A stretch of DNA of 13,616 bases from CAYFHQ01 sp964342805 (lineage in GTDB: Bacteria > Bacillota > Clostridia > Peptostreptococcales > Acidaminobacteraceae): assembly GCA_964342805.1 (NCBI GenBank), contig CAYFHQ010000099.1, forward strand, positions 1 through 13,616, read 5' to 3'. Positions 13,370 through 13,616 of this stretch are shown here, in pieces. The first letter of the stretch is position 1, and every line of letters begins with the position of its first letter. The notes under the pieces are model-generated. The model made no database searches and had not been told where the DNA came from. It saw nothing but the letters and a program-made list of their open reading frames with translations. Made by a program: the position numbers and the translations under genes.

Positions 13370-13616
13370 TTAGATCTCCTTGTATTTCTCATAAACCGCC
13401 TCGATCTCCTCTTGGGCGGCAAAAAAGGCATCCACCACCCTGGGATCAAAGTGTGTCCCTGCTGACTCTTTAATAATACCGTAGCTTTTGTCCAATGAAA
13501 ATGCTTCTTTGTAGGGACGTTTAGATGTCAAGGCGTCAAAGACGTCTGCCAGGGCGCTAATCCGGGCTTCCACGGATATGTCTTCCTTGCTATACCCATG
13601 GGGATAACCAGATCCA
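13370..13616 (-). CDS. HD-GYP domain protein, 3' end only (c-di-GMP phosphodiesterase type)
   Basis: The visible 81 codons are the C-terminal end of an HD-GYP domain; the reading frame stays open to the right edge, so the gene begins outside the window. The frame reads GSGYPHGYSKEDIS, giving the GYP signature, followed by VEARISALADVFDALTSKRPYK and, later, THFDPRVVDAF, all typical of the domain's end. The protein ends at KYKEI and its stop codon is 2 nt before the GH18 ATG. HD-GYP proteins usually hydrolyse cyclic di-GMP; the metal-binding HD pair and any sensor domain are outside the window, so activity cannot be judged. The last codons (AAG GAG ATC TAA) supply the ribosome site for the GH18 gene. 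Confidence 0.9.
   Translation of the reverse strand, partial: GSGYPHGYSKEDISVEARISALADVFDALTSKRPYKEAFSLDKSYGIIKESAGTHFDPRVVDAFFAAQEEIEAVYEKYKEI

Noticed and set aside
1..13616. CRISPR array, tRNA, insertion sequence or phage attachment site
   Set aside because: No regularly spaced repeats, transposase-like frame, cloverleaf sequence or flanking duplications were seen; nearly all of the window is coding and the only gaps above 100 bp are promoter and terminator regions.

Overview
The window looks like chromosomal DNA of an anaerobic, Gram-positive-type bacterium, most likely a member of Clostridia. Evidence for this is the strong AGGAGG-type ribosome sites, the long FtsA/PilM-like ATPase beside a DUF2225 protein, a SleL/YaaH-like GH18 hydrolase, and an oxygen-independent style corrinoid gene set (cbiA, cbiP, cbiB). 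Base composition is near balanced by eye. The species cannot be fixed from the sequence alone.

Layout. (1) Positions 1-9471, all on the minus strand, form one very compact ten-gene run read from right to left: nth (endonuclease III), a 727-residue FtsA/PilM-like ATPase, a DUF2225 zinc-ribbon protein, then cobU, cobS, cobC, cbiA, cbiP, cbiB and the first 18 codons of cobD. Gaps are 3-30 nt, with a 14-nt overlap at DUF2225/cobU and a 1-nt overlap at cbiP/cbiB. A good promoter lies just before nth (9508-9536). No gap inside the run could hold a cobalamin riboswitch. (2) 9472-9606 is a short intergenic region with that promoter and a strong hairpin terminator for the next gene. (3) 9607-10851 (minus) is a complete M24B Xaa-Pro aminopeptidase. 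(4) 10852-10975 is a divergent promoter region with an extended -10 element on each strand. (5) 10976-12238 (plus) is an isoprenoid-synthase-like protein of unknown product. (6) 12186-13367 (minus) is a secreted GH18-type hydrolase whose 3' end overlaps the previous gene tail to tail by 53 bp. It follows the 3' end of an HD-GYP phosphodiesterase gene that enters from the right edge (13370-13616).

How the genes work together. The corrinoid genes make the late half of adenosylcobalamin synthesis. CbiA and CbiP amidate the corrin ring. CobD and CbiB make and attach the aminopropanol-phosphate linker. CobU activates adenosylcobinamide to its GDP form, CobS joins it to alpha-ribazole, and CobC removes a phosphate from the lower-ligand side. 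Ring-building genes (cbiC-cbiT, hemA-type) are not in the window; they may lie to the left or elsewhere, or the cell may salvage corrinoids.

The least explained parts are the isoprenoid-synthase-like protein with a degenerate first aspartate motif, the FtsA-like ATPase with several appended beta-grasp-like modules, and a terminator-like hairpin inside the GH18 signal-peptide codons. I see no CRISPR array, insertion sequence, tRNA or rRNA, and nothing that clearly amounts to a new multi-gene system.
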